A stretch of 64,000 nt of DNA from Chionis minor (taxonomy: Eukaryota; Chordata; Aves; Charadriiformes; Chionididae): positions 191,199 through 255,198 of the forward strand of contig VZSF01009133.1 of assembly GCA_013398295.1 (NCBI GenBank), in the 5' to 3' direction. The position numbers were made by a program, and so were the translations under genes. Below are positions 52,101 to 61,900 of this stretch, in pieces; position 1 is the first letter of the stretch, and every line of letters begins with the position of its first letter. The notes under the pieces are model-generated. The model did no database searches. It had not been told where the DNA came from and was given only the letters and a program-made list of their open reading frames with translations.

Positions 52101-55100
52101 TAGTTTCAGCCATCAGCTTGGAGAACGCGCTGTCTAGCAGAGCTCTGCTTTAGTCACCACTTCGCAAAGGATTCAGAAAAAAATAAAATATGTGTGTCAT
52201 GGCACAGTGGTCTCCAGTGCTTTATCTCTGGACACTTTCACTGGCGATCGACAATTGTGAGATCTGGAGAGAGGGCTAAGACCTCTACATAAACGAAATG
52301 GCCTGGTTTATCCTGGAATTGGATCGTGGAAGCCTTTTTTGTTTGTTTTTGGCCTGAAATTAATGGGGGAGGGGTGCAGGGTGAAATCTAATTCGTTCCC
52401 ATGCCAAGTAGTTGTCATGAGGGAGAATAGCAGAGTCTGGTCCAGAGCTAGAGAACAGTCACTTAATTCCTAAAGTGGAAAAACAACAGTCTGAAAATTT
52501 TGACCAAGGCAGCTGGTGAGAACGCGATCTGTGTTGGCCGTAGGTGCCAGAACGTACGATCACCTCAAGAAGACGAGAGAGGAGGAGCGCCTGAAGCGCA
52601 CGATGCTCTCCGAAGTCCTGCAGTACATCCAGGACAGCAGCGCCTGCCAGCAGTGGCTCAGTCGCCAAGCCGATATGTACGGTTACAGTAAGACCCTGCA
52701 TTTTACATACCTGTGCTTTACTCAGGCGCATCCGACCCATTTTTCTGTCTGATACTAACAAATGCATTCCCGGTTTATTACAGTAGGAACAGTCTGCAAA
52801 ATTCAGAAGGGCAAGAAGCTGTGGCTAACAGCAGCAGTGCTTGTTGAAGTGCAGACAAGAAAATGACTAGAAAGGGGCTGAGAATCTGTTTTCTGTATTT
52901 TGTATTTCAGGAGCTTAACTGCTGTTAATAAAGTCATGGAGGGAAATAAGGTCTTTATGGGTATTAATGAGGGCACAGATGACACTTGAAACGTTTCAGA
53001 TGATTTTAGATGTAGCAGCATTATTAATGTGTAGTCACCCTGCACAAGCACTTTGATTTAAGGAGCAAGCTGCAACGCAAAGGAAGTGCATCCTGTATGC
53101 TACGTGGTCTGAGAAGATGATCTGGCATTTCCCCAGTCAGTCTCCACTGAATTTTTTATTTTGCCCCACCACCACCACCCCCTTTTTTCTTTTTTTCTTT
53201 AAAAAAAAGAAAAACAGGTTTCAGACACGGGCTTTAATCTGGGAGTGCTAAATATTTAGAAATCCTGTTGACTTCAGATCAGGGCCTGGCTTATGCAAGT
53301 TGAATCGTATAATTATTAGAATTTGGGTAAAAAGAAGTGTCAGGGCCAATATATGCAGTTATTCTTTAAAAAAAAAAAAGACATGAAAGCAATTTGAAAT
53401 TTTCCTTTCTTTTCAGTGATTCCGGTCTGAGTCCCACGGTACCAGTTCCTTCAAATTCAGGTAACTGCTAGGTGATGGTCTGTGATAAAAAGCCATTCTG
53501 ACGGCCATTTGGAGAGTGACCCTTTTGCTTGAGTGCAGAAGTGTCAGTCCTCAAGCCTCACAGTTAAACACTGCTCGAGTCAACATTGCTTCGGTCTGCA
53601 ACTTGTTCCCCATGCAAATCCTGTAGGGTTTTTTGCTGAATTTCTAGATTTTTCTGACTACAGATGGAAAGCCCATCCTAAAGCTACATTAACCAGGCAG
53701 GAAAGAAAAGAATTTTCACATGGGAACAAAACTTTATCTTTAAAAGATAAAGTCGATCCATTTTTTAAATGAAGCTGTATAGTACATACCACAGCAGTAT
53801 GAACCTGACAGAAAGCAGATTTGGGAGGGCAGAATGTCAGTTGCCCAAGAAGCAGGCAGCGGTTGCAGCATCAAGCACTCCAGAGTGGCAGAACGAGATG
53901 ATACAAGTTGCCTGCGCAACTTCAGTTTTCCTCTTGTGCGAGTATATTTTTATATTCTTTAGTTCTGTAATCACAAATTACGGGTTTTTTCCACCAAGAG
54001 GACCCCTCCTTCTTTCAGTGCCCAATAAGGAGAGATTCAGAGGCCAGTCAAGGCCCTCGTGAACACGACTTCTATAAAATCCCTTCTTATTTGTTGAGGT
54101 CACAGGGTGGCACGCAATGAATGAGACTAGGATAAAGTTCTATTATAAGGCTGTTAAATGTTTCCAGGGGAAACTGGCTTCTGGCTCTGTCTACATCCAG
54201 GTTTTATGTGGATGCTAATAAACCACCTCAACCAAACTTCTCAGAGGTGGCCACTGAGTCTATACATTCTTCCTCAATTCTGCCAGGAGCCCTGGAAGTT
54301 CGGGTCAGAACACCAAGCAATTAGTCATTGCAGAAGTCAACACGCACTATCTTTTAAACATATTTGGTGGTGATAGCTAAGATTGGTGTTTCAGAGAGAA
54401 AACAGCATTGTGTATCTCAAGCTGGGCATCCAGAACCCATGAAAAGGGGACAGTATCCCCTCAGCTGAAGGGCTAGTATGAAGAATGAAATGAATTTTCC
54501 GTCAAGTATTCAGTGGCCAGTGAAGGAGAAGAGCCCAAGAGAACATGAATTGTTTTGCTTATGGAACTCAGATAGCAAGCAGTGTTTACAACCAGAATCA
54601 CATGTTGAACAAAACCCAAACAAAACACCATACAGTTGGTAATTAAGCAAACATCCTGCATACTGAATAAGGCAAGGATACTGCGGAAAAACTGCCACGT
54701 GTCTATATAATTAAAGGCTGCATCATACTGAATATACAAGAGGGCAAATTAGCGTTGCTTAACTTTACTTCTAGATTTTGAGATCTTGACTTTGCAGCTC
54801 TAATACGTTTTCTTTAATGTAGTTTGTGAGTGTGTCGTATTTCCTAGGTTTATAAAACAGCAAACCCAAATTCTGGCATGTCTCATCATAGCGTGCTCAT
54901 TCCAGGCCACAGAAAGAGGGAGCAGTGCTGGGAAATAACTTCCTCTACACCTGCTGGAGACACTATTCCAGCTTCTTTCTAGTCCTCCAGTTCTCTCTCC
55001 GATCAGGCTCCCCTCTATCTCCTAGAGATGGCCAGGAGAAACAGAGACGCTCCCCAGTCCCAGAGGGAGCACCCGGACAGGGCAGGGGCTGGAGCAGCGG

Positions 55101-58100
55101 CCAGCACAGTCCTTGGGAAGATGGAGCTATGGATTTCCCAGGATCACATCACTTTGCCAAATTTGGGAAGTGTGTCCTGGGGTGAAGAGACCTGTCTCTT
55201 AACAGTGCAAAATACGCAACCCACGCCACAGGGGCAATAGGCTTTCTAAAAATGTGAACAAATAACCCTAGCTTGGTTCTGAGCTCTGGAAGTTAAAAAA
55301 CCCCAACAAACTATTAGGGGAAAAAAACCCCACAAACCTGCAAGTAAACAGCCCTCAGGAAAGTTATTCTGCACCAGTTCAGCAGTTATAAACAACAGTG
55401 AAAGCAAGAATTATCAGACTACCGCCTGGTAGTTCTTTCAGCACTGTTTATCATAACAGGCAAAAATAAATCCACAAACTGCATTTGTTTTGCAATATCT
55501 GCATCGTATTTAAAGGCACTTGAAGGAAGCTCCGCTTCGTGAAGTTATCAGTAGTGCTGGAGCAACTGGCTGCTCATCACACCAGTGAATAACCTCAGCA
55601 TCCTTGCAAGGTCTCACGGCTGCCGGGAGCTCGTCCCGCGCACACCCGGCACACCCGCCCTCGCCCCGCTGGGAGAGGCGGTTTCATCGGGAGGCGCAGC
55701 CCGGCTTAACCAGGGGCAGTGCCAGCCTGACGGGCAGCTTTTGTCTGACAGTTCCTCCCGAGAGCCAGGGTTACCCGCGCCAGAGTCCTCCTGCAGGTAT
55801 TCACAGCGCTTGTCAGTTGCAAAATCATACCAATCATCAAACCGGTGCAGTTTCTATGTTAAGCCCTCAATAAGCCTGTCCGTAAGCACTCGGATCATAC
55901 TGGGTTAACATCACCGGGATCCAGTTGCCCCGGTGATAACACACCTAAGGAACAGCCGCTGCCAAACTGCTCCGAGTTCCTCAGCGTTTGCCTTTCTTGT
56001 CTCCGCAGGCAGACGGAGCGCCCCGCCACTCAACCTCACGGGGCTCCCCGGGACAGAGAAACTGAACGAGAAGGAGAAGGAGGTGAGGAAAGGAACGCAC
56101 AGATAAGCTGTATAAAACTTCGTCTTCACAGTGCAGGGGTGCTCACACCATCTGCCTCGGGTGCTGTGAACATCGCCTCAGCTATACGCCCTGACTGCTC
56201 TTTCTTGCGCACAAAAGTCATTCAGGTTTTCCATCTGGCTTCTGAATTTCAGTTACTGTACCATACGTACAACATTTTGCTGCAGCAAATTAGCTTATTT
56301 AGCAAAGGAAGGTGGAGAGCTTTAATAACGCCAAGGCGTTATTATGTGCTATTATAACATCCAGAATTATGACATTCTTTCTCCCTCCGTTGTGAGACTG
56401 GGGTGAGCAGAAGGGTTGTTTTTTCTTAATGAACGTTGTTTTTAAAACTGGCAGAGGATTTCATTGAGGACAGATCACTGAACCCGAATAGCGGAGCTCT
56501 TTCTATATTATAGATCTCTCACAGCCAAACCTCAACCACTTAAGGTTGTTTTTTCACTGTCGCGCTAATGCGAACCATGGAGGCGATAACACTATATTCT
56601 TCTCATTTTTTTTCCCACAGTTCTGCTTTTGGGTGCATATACCAAGGTTTTTTTATGCACATGTGGCAGAGAATGGAATCTGGCTTTAAGCAATGGGTTT
56701 TAACTTGACCTGGTGTTGGAATTTGCAGTCCCCCATAGAGCGCTCTTGCACAGTCACCTAAAGAAAGCGAAAGCACAGGGAGGATGAGCAGCGCGGACAG
56801 AAAAGGGGCTGCAGCCCACGCGGCAACCCCCGGGGAGGTAAACAACGCAGCGAGGGGCCTGCCATGTATTCATGGCTCCGTTTCTTCTGCAGCCCAGTGC
56901 TGGCCTGTCCTCTAATTCAGTAAAAGGCAACACTGGAAAACTACCAAAATAAAAGATTATTATTTTTTTTTTTAAATAGAAGCTGTAATCTGTCCTTAGA
57001 TTAGTCTACAAGGCAGATTTCGGTGTATGTGAAACGCAGACGTGTTTCAGATTTTCCCTCTGTGCGGGAGCTGTTTCCCCTTCACTGGAGATGGCAGCAT
57101 TGAAAATCAGATCACAGATTCACCATGGAACATGGCATTTCTGGCTCCCTTCAGCACATAAATAATTGTGACTAGGACATTAGTGTGTATGGGGAATCTG
57201 ATTTCCTCGTCAGCTGAGACATAAAGTCTGAGTTCCTCCGAATTCTGCAATTTCCTATCAATGAGGAACAATCATTAAGCATTTCTTATTAAAAGGAGGA
57301 GACAGCCAGTATCTCCACTGGGAGCAATCCAGTGCGCCATCTAGAAGGCGGCTGGTATTTGGAAGCGAAACAGGAGCGTTGCAAACTAACAGCAGAGCAC
57401 AGGGGCTTTTGAAAGCAATTCCTTTCACCAGGCTTCCGAACGCGTAATGCCCTCCCTGCACGGTTTCCATCCTAGACTTCCGGAGGGGACAGGCGTTGTG
57501 TGCGTAGCTGCTTTTGTAGAAAGGTATTAAAGACTTAGTCTGCAGGGGATTAATAGACAGATGCCCTCCCTGGCTCTGGTCCAGCACGCTGAATTGCTGG
57601 TTGCAAGTCTCTCTGGCATGTGTACTTCCCTTGGTTTGTAAAGAACAACGCCCACACAGGACACACTCATAGTTACGCTCCTCTGAGCCGAGCGCCTGCT
57701 TTCATCCTCCTAGTTTATTTTTCAGTCAGGAATGTTTTTGAATGCAGCAGCCGGCAAGCTCCTCCCCTCCCTACCTGTGGATCGAAACAGCTCATGAGGC
57801 AATTACTGTATTGCTCCCCCATACAAAAAAACACATCTAAAATGTTTTCAGAAAAACACTCACAATGTTACTCCCCCAACAGGGAGCACAGAATGAAAGA
57901 GCGTGACAAGTGTTAGTGTTTATTAACTGCACCTTTTGTCTTCCAGCTCTGTCAGATGGTGAGGTTGGTCCCTGGAGCCTATTTAGAATATAAAGCTGCT
58001 TTAGTGAACGAGTGTAACAAACAAGGAGGCCTGAGACTGGCGCAGGCTAGAGCCCTCATCAAGATCGATGTGAACAAAACCAGGAAAATCTATGACTTCC

Positions 58101-58132
58101 TTATCAGGGAAGGGTACATCACAAAAGCCTGA
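34135..58132 (+). CDS. TADA2A: TADA2A, transcriptional adaptor ADA2A
   Basis: Fifteen coding exons join to 1332 nt, giving 443 aa, exactly the human length, with every phase closing. ADA2A is a nuclear adaptor that binds and stimulates the GCN5/PCAF acetyltransferase, mainly in the ATAC complex. Domains: a ZZ zinc finger with ligands C17, C20, C31, C34, C42, C45, H55 and H59; a SANT/Myb domain at about 70-122 (WTAQEE, W95, KHYMKHF); a conserved ADA central region at about 150-340 with basic and coiled segments (SRLKERQRRKK, EFELRREIKRLQEY); and a SWIRM domain at about 356-443 ending IREGYITKA. The start MERLASFSNDP parallels human MDRLGPFSNDP and has a good initiation context (G at -3 and +4). 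The paralogue TADA2B is excluded by near-identity to TADA2A throughout. Confidence 0.98.
35003..35109 (+). CDS. TADA2A: TADA2A coding exon 2 (first half of ZZ finger)
   Basis: Residues 9-44, with CRGC, CAEC and CLQ. Acceptor ggcttcacag, donor GTGAGT. Confidence 0.97.
36208..36267 (+). CDS. TADA2A: TADA2A coding exon 3 (second half of ZZ finger)
   Basis: Residues 45-64 (CFTRGFEYKKHQSDHTYEIM), supplying C45, H55 and H59. Acceptor ttgttctacag, donor GTAAAT. Confidence 0.97.
36901..36992 (+). CDS. TADA2A: TADA2A coding exon 4 (SANT start)
   Basis: Residues 65-94 plus two bases of W95. Acceptor cttctctag, donor GTGAGA. Confidence 0.97.
37293..37345 (+). repeat. MIR-like SINE fragment in TADA2A intron 4
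   Basis: The words 'ttctgtgcctcagtttactc' and 'ctgtgtaaaa' match the MIR core. Very short. Confidence 0.45.
38455..38612 (+). CDS. TADA2A: TADA2A coding exon 5 (SANT end and linker)
   Basis: Residues 95-147. QDVANQMCTKS and HYMKHFINNP are conserved. The linker AQQNETAIPFH differs from human (AKTADTAIPFH), the most variable spot in the protein. Acceptor ccacttcag, donor GTGAGT. Confidence 0.97.
39425..39690 (+). repeat. MIR-like SINE in TADA2A intron 5
   Basis: The words occur in MIR order: 'gtgtgacccggggccaagac', 'tgggcctcaggttgctttat', 'gcatgggactgataacgctc', then 'gtctgtaaaacgctgagctc' and 'gaagcgctgtgaaaattc'. It is the longest and best preserved MIR in the window. Confidence 0.75.
40070..40158 (+). 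CDS. TADA2A: TADA2A coding exon 6
   Basis: Residues 148-177 (PADDPPRPTFDSLLSR, then MAGYMPARADFVE). Acceptor tttttttcag, donor GTAAGA. A CR1 copy begins 32 nt after the donor. Confidence 0.97.
40191..40600 (-). mobile_element. CR1 LINE 3' fragment in TADA2A intron 6
   Basis: About 410 bp of the CR1 tail, antisense to TADA2A. On the plus strand it runs from aatcatagaatggtttaggt through gcagggacacctcccaccag to ccttctcttctccaggctgg and ctctcagcctgtcctcac. Low visible divergence suggests a relatively young copy. It is 5'-truncated with no reverse-transcriptase coding part. Confidence 0.93.
41352..41424 (+). CDS. TADA2A: TADA2A coding exon 7
   Basis: Residues 178-201, an acidic segment (EFDNYAEWDLRDIDFVEDD). 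Acceptor ctctgaacag, donor GTAAGT. Confidence 0.97.
41425..47729 (+). other. TADA2A: TADA2A intron 7 (largest intron)
   Basis: 6.3 kb without a recognisable exon. It holds an old CR1-like fragment near 42968-43370, a T run at 44100 and several open frames up to 135 codons on both strands, none with family similarity. Confidence 0.8.
42968..43370 (-). repeat. Ancient CR1/L3-like LINE fragment
   Basis: The plus strand shows 'cagggccagaccctttggtc' and 'tgtctagttca', then 'gtgagttccacaattgag' and 'gtgttgtgtgaaaaaatact' with 'tccttc'. This block order is typical of old amniote CR1-related tails. It is far more diverged than the other CR1 copies. Confidence 0.55.
47730..47793 (+). CDS. TADA2A: TADA2A coding exon 8
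   Basis: Residues 202-222 plus two bases (VDIYHSRLKERQRRK), basic. Acceptor attattttgcag, donor GTGAGT. Confidence 0.97.
48213..48246. repeat. TA microsatellite
   Basis: (TA)n with two interruptions, in TADA2A intron 8. Confidence 0.9.
49780..49823 (+). CDS. TADA2A: TADA2A coding exon 9
   Basis: Residues 223-237 plus one base (IVRDHGLINLRKFQ), a 44-nt exon. Acceptor tctcaattacag, donor GTGAGT. Confidence 0.97.
50364..50474 (+). CDS. TADA2A: TADA2A coding exon 10
   Basis: Residues 238-274 plus one base (ERRYPKEVQDLYETMRRFAR, then ILGPVEHDKFIESHA). Acceptor ttcccccctctag, donor GTGAGT. Confidence 0.97.
51850..51921 (+). CDS. TADA2A: TADA2A coding exon 11
   Basis: Residues 275-298 plus one base (EFELRREIKRLQEYRAAGI). 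Acceptor gggcgaaacag has a poor pyrimidine tract nearby, the tract lying further upstream. Donor GTAAGT. Confidence 0.96.
52544..52676 (+). CDS. TADA2A: TADA2A coding exon 12
   Basis: Residues 299-342 plus two bases (ARTYDHLKKTREEERLKR onward). Only the donor GTACGG at 52677 keeps the frame into exon 13 (QAD-I-DSGLSP, as in human). A better-looking GTAAGA follows 11 nt later. Confidence 0.93.
53417..53460 (+). CDS. TADA2A: TADA2A coding exon 13
   Basis: 44 nt, end of I343 plus residues 344-357 (DSGLSPTVPVPSNS). Acceptor tttcttttcag, donor GTAACT. Skipping it would shift the frame. Confidence 0.94.
56009..56082 (+). CDS. TADA2A: TADA2A coding exon 14 (SWIRM start)
   Basis: Residues 358-382 (GRRSAPPLNLTGLPGTEKL, then NEKEKE). 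Acceptor tgtctccgcag, donor GTGAGG. Confidence 0.97.
57947..58132 (+). CDS. TADA2A: TADA2A terminal coding exon 15 (SWIRM)
   Basis: Residues 383-443 and TGA (starting LCQMVRLVPGAYLEYKAAL and ending IYDFLIREGYITKA). Acceptor ttttgtcttccag. Confidence 0.98.
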   Translation, partial: LCQMVRLVPGAYLEYKAALVNECNKQGGLRLAQARALIKIDVNKTRKIYDFLIREGYITKA

Positions 58133-58950
58133 GGACAGACATCAGCGCTTCGGCTGGAGCGGACAGATGTGGAGAAGCTTTGAAGTCACTTTGACAGTGC
58201 TGAAAGATTTTAACGGTGTTGAATGAAGGACATTTCCTTTTGTTTAAAATCTTTTGGGGCTTTTTTTTTTTGTAAAAAAACAAGTAGGGAGCTTTGTTAA
58301 ATTGTATGAGTACTGACGTTTCTTTGTCTGGTTTCCTTTTGATTCGGCTGTTTAACACTGCTGTTGTCAGAATTACGCTGCCACGTCGCACTGGAAAGGG
58401 TCATATGCCATATAAGCTAATGTTAAATGTGAATGGACATTCATTTCTAACACCTCTGGTAACTAAAAAGAGAATCATGGTACTTTTATGCTGACAGTGA
58501 CCCAGAATAAGGGCAGAAGAGCAGCACGTTAAGGAGAGTCACACTTTGACTTTGTGCGAGTACAGGGGTATAGAAATGCGGTCCCCTCCCTTCTTGTGCT
58601 CCTTCCTAAAACAGTGTCAGCTTTCAAAGGAGATCGCACAAGCCCGAGGGTATAAAAATAGAGCTTGCAGTGGTCCAGTCTTTTTAACTTAATTGTGATA
58701 AAGGATGGGAAAGGACATGGCAGGGAAGCTCCTCAACAGTTGTTACTTTAATGTGATATTAGCACATATCACAGCATGAGCGCACTGTACAAACCAATAA
58801 GCTTCATCTGCTCGCTACTTGATTTGGGATTGTCAAGTTATATATAATCCCTCAGTTTCAGTCTTCCTTGCTCCGGCTCGCTGGAAAGGCTGGATGTTAC
58901 AACCGGAGCAGCCTCTCAGAACGTAAATAAAAAGACGCTCAGTACCCCGA
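58133..58950 (+). other. TADA2A: TADA2A 3' UTR (probable)
   Basis: Sequence from the stop to just past AATAAA at 58926-58931, the first canonical signal after the stop. The cleavage site is not certain. Confidence 0.6.
58926..58931 (+). terminator. TADA2A: Candidate TADA2A polyadenylation signal
   Basis: AATAAA about 0.8 kb after the TADA2A stop codon. Confidence 0.5.
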
Positions 58951-61900
58951 TGTTCTCCCAGAAAAGATAACAAGGGAAGAGCACGATGAACTGCCCAAGC
59001 CCACACCAGCCCTTCCGGCCCTCCTGTTCCCGGCGCTCCCTCGCTCCGCTTGCCGCATTAACGGTGGTTTAGGACCACCAAAGCGATGCCGAGATGCAAC
59101 AAGTTACTACACAGAGACCCCCCACAGCGAGTCACATCGGGTGATCCATTGTACGACTCCGGTACAAAGCGCTCGTGTTTGGAAATACGGGTGGATGGTG
59201 GAGCTGGTTCTGTTCAGCTCCACTTGACGCGGTTCACGAGTGGGTAAACTCTTGCTCGCACAGCTTCCCTCGCTGATGTGCGAGGCTGAAATAATGTCCC
59301 ACCAGTAGCCTAACAGCCAAAGCAGATGGGCTGGTGGGTGCCATCAAGTTTGGGATCTCGCATGGAAAAGCCTAACCGAGCTGTAACTACACTGAGACCT
59401 GTTGAAGGTGTTTAGGGTTTGGGTTGGGTTTTTTTTACCCCCAAAAGTAATTATTCCATGTACCTGAGGTGCCATTGAATGTGAAGTGTTTTGGTTTGTA
59501 ACAAAATCAAAATTACTTGAAACAATCTTAAATCCGAGTGATGCTGTAAAGGTCTTGCAACTGCCTGTGTGTGTTCCCATCAGCTTCTTGCCACGACAGA
59601 GAGAGAAACGCACGGCAGAGGCTGTATGGACGCAGCCGCTAAATTACCTAGAAAATACTACTATTTAAAGAAAAGCAGCAGTAATAAATTACACATTGAA
59701 GATTAAAACCTGTAGAAGTTGAGAGTGTATAGACTGGGAATGCCAAGGGAAGGGACAAAGTGAGCTGTAAGTCCTTGGGAATATTTTTCCCAGTTGTGTT
59801 TTACCATTAAACAAACAGCCAAACTACCTTTCCTCTTGCCCGGTCTCCTCTGCTGTGACACATACAAAAAAGCAGCGTGTGACCAAATACACCGGTTCCT
59901 GCTGTCACCACCCTGAGATAGCAACATCCCCCCCCGGCAAACGTCCCTTGCCCCAAAGGGACCCGAACAGGACCACGAAAGTGACCCGCTTTGGCCAAAC
60001 AGGGAACTACCCACACGCGAGCTGTTGCCGAGCCCTGGGCTTTGGGCTGCACTGAATAATTTGGCCATCTGGAAAATGCTGGGGAGAAAAGATCTCTGGA
60101 AAGTTGAGAACTGGATCCTCCAGCCAGCCAGGAGGGGAACCAGAAAAAGAGACTTTTCCAAGGTAAGTAGGAGAGCGGGAGGCAGTGGGGAAGCAGGGCT
60201 GGGATGTTTCCCAGTACACAACAGGTTTTCCCCTCTCACAGGGCATCTCCCAGGCAGGGAAGGCAACAGGATTCCAGCGTGCCTGTGCCAGGGTCGGCGC
60301 CTCTTCCCTCCCGTTGCCCGTCCCGCACACCAGTACCGCTGCGCTGCGGAAACGAGCCAGGGAAGCACCTCAGGAAAAGGCTGTTGGGTTAAAAAGCTCC
60401 CTCTGTGCCTGCCCCAGGGGGGCGCTGAGTGGGGATGGGGGGCGGCATGCAGGGGCTGGACACGGACGGCCACACACACCCCACCGAGGCACAGCTGTCC
60501 CACTGCCGCTCACGGCCACCGTCTGAGCGAGCGATCCGCCACCAGAGACAAGATGCACCGACAGCAGGATTTTGGGTACAAATCTTAACCACTCATAGTG
60601 CCGGCTGGGGCCAGACCAGCTGATGGGAGCTGGGGGGAGGCAGGACAAGGACCCTCTTCACCCAGGAGCTTCCAAACCGCTTCCAATACAATAAAACCCA
60701 AGGAAGAGACAAGCAAACCCACCCAAAATGGCGCCAGCTGAGGCTGAGCTCGGCGGCACTGGCTTTAAATCAGGGCAGGCTCTCTGCAGGAGGAGCCCGG
60801 GGCACAAGGGCTCAAGCCAGCGCCAGCAGATCCCTGTCCCTCCGGTGACAATCCCCACCAGCGCTTCCTCCCCTCCACACTCTCCCAGCACCATTCAACG
60901 GAGAGGGAAGAAAAGCCGGGGCAGCCCCTCTCCCCATCACTCGTCCCCCTCCTCCCAGCCGGGTGTGTGCCCTATGGCCCCTCTGAGCCATTTTCTGACA
61001 CACAGGGAAGGTGGTTTTGGGGAGAAAAGCCACCCCGGAGCTGGCGGCTGCCTCTCTGTCACGCCAGTCTCTCCTCCTTTAAATCCCGGCTCCTCTCCGA
61101 CTCCTCACAAAATGTCTCCGTCGCTGCCTGCCAGACCCAGCTCCAGCCTCCCAAGAGCTAGTTGTCATTTGGAGAGGCTTTGGAAGGGGGGGATCTATCT
61201 TTATCCGCGCCAGGAAACGCCATGCGCGGCTCTGCCACTGTGCAAGTAATTAACAATAATGAAAAGTTGGGGTTGCCATGGATATGCTGTTCTATTTACA
61301 ACGCGCATCTCTCCCCATCGCCCAGACCTGCGCAGCAGCCCAGGGAAATCAGAACCCCATTCACTGCCGCGGCGCACGGGGTTATTTTTAACTGGGATGC
61401 TGGAAGAGGAAGGCAGCCAGGCGGGAGGCCGGGGGCAGGACAGCGGCTGCTGCTGCCCCGCCACCGGCCGGCTACTCCGCCGGATGCTCGGGAAGACGCG
61501 CGTGGGGTTTCTGTGCTCACCCAGGCACCAGCTCTCCGCACAGCTGCTGCCAGTGAAAGGAATCCCATAAAAACCCTTTTCAGATACCTCAAACCGACTG
61601 CTGATGAATTTGCTGTTAAAAAAAAAAAAAAATTAAGGGAGAGGAGGGGGAAAAGTCCCCACGCGCTGTTTTTGAGAACTTTTCTGCTACCAGGGCCTGG
61701 CTTCAGACCCTGCTTTGGGACCAGTGTTAGTTCAGCGGGGGAAAAAAAGAAAGGAAAAAGAGAAAACAAAGGAAAAAGTCAGCCCAGGGGTTGTTTTTGG
61801 CGGGCTGCTGGGCAGGTCTCGCATGCGCAGCGCTCCGGGATCGCCAGACCTCATTAGCACACGGCGGGCTCTCAGCTAAGGACTGCAGTTGGCTTAATTA

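Noticed and set aside
59703..60503. 266-codon open frame on the minus strand downstream of TADA2A
   Set aside because: Composition-driven in GC-rich DNA; overlapping open frames exist in several other frames and no domain is visible.
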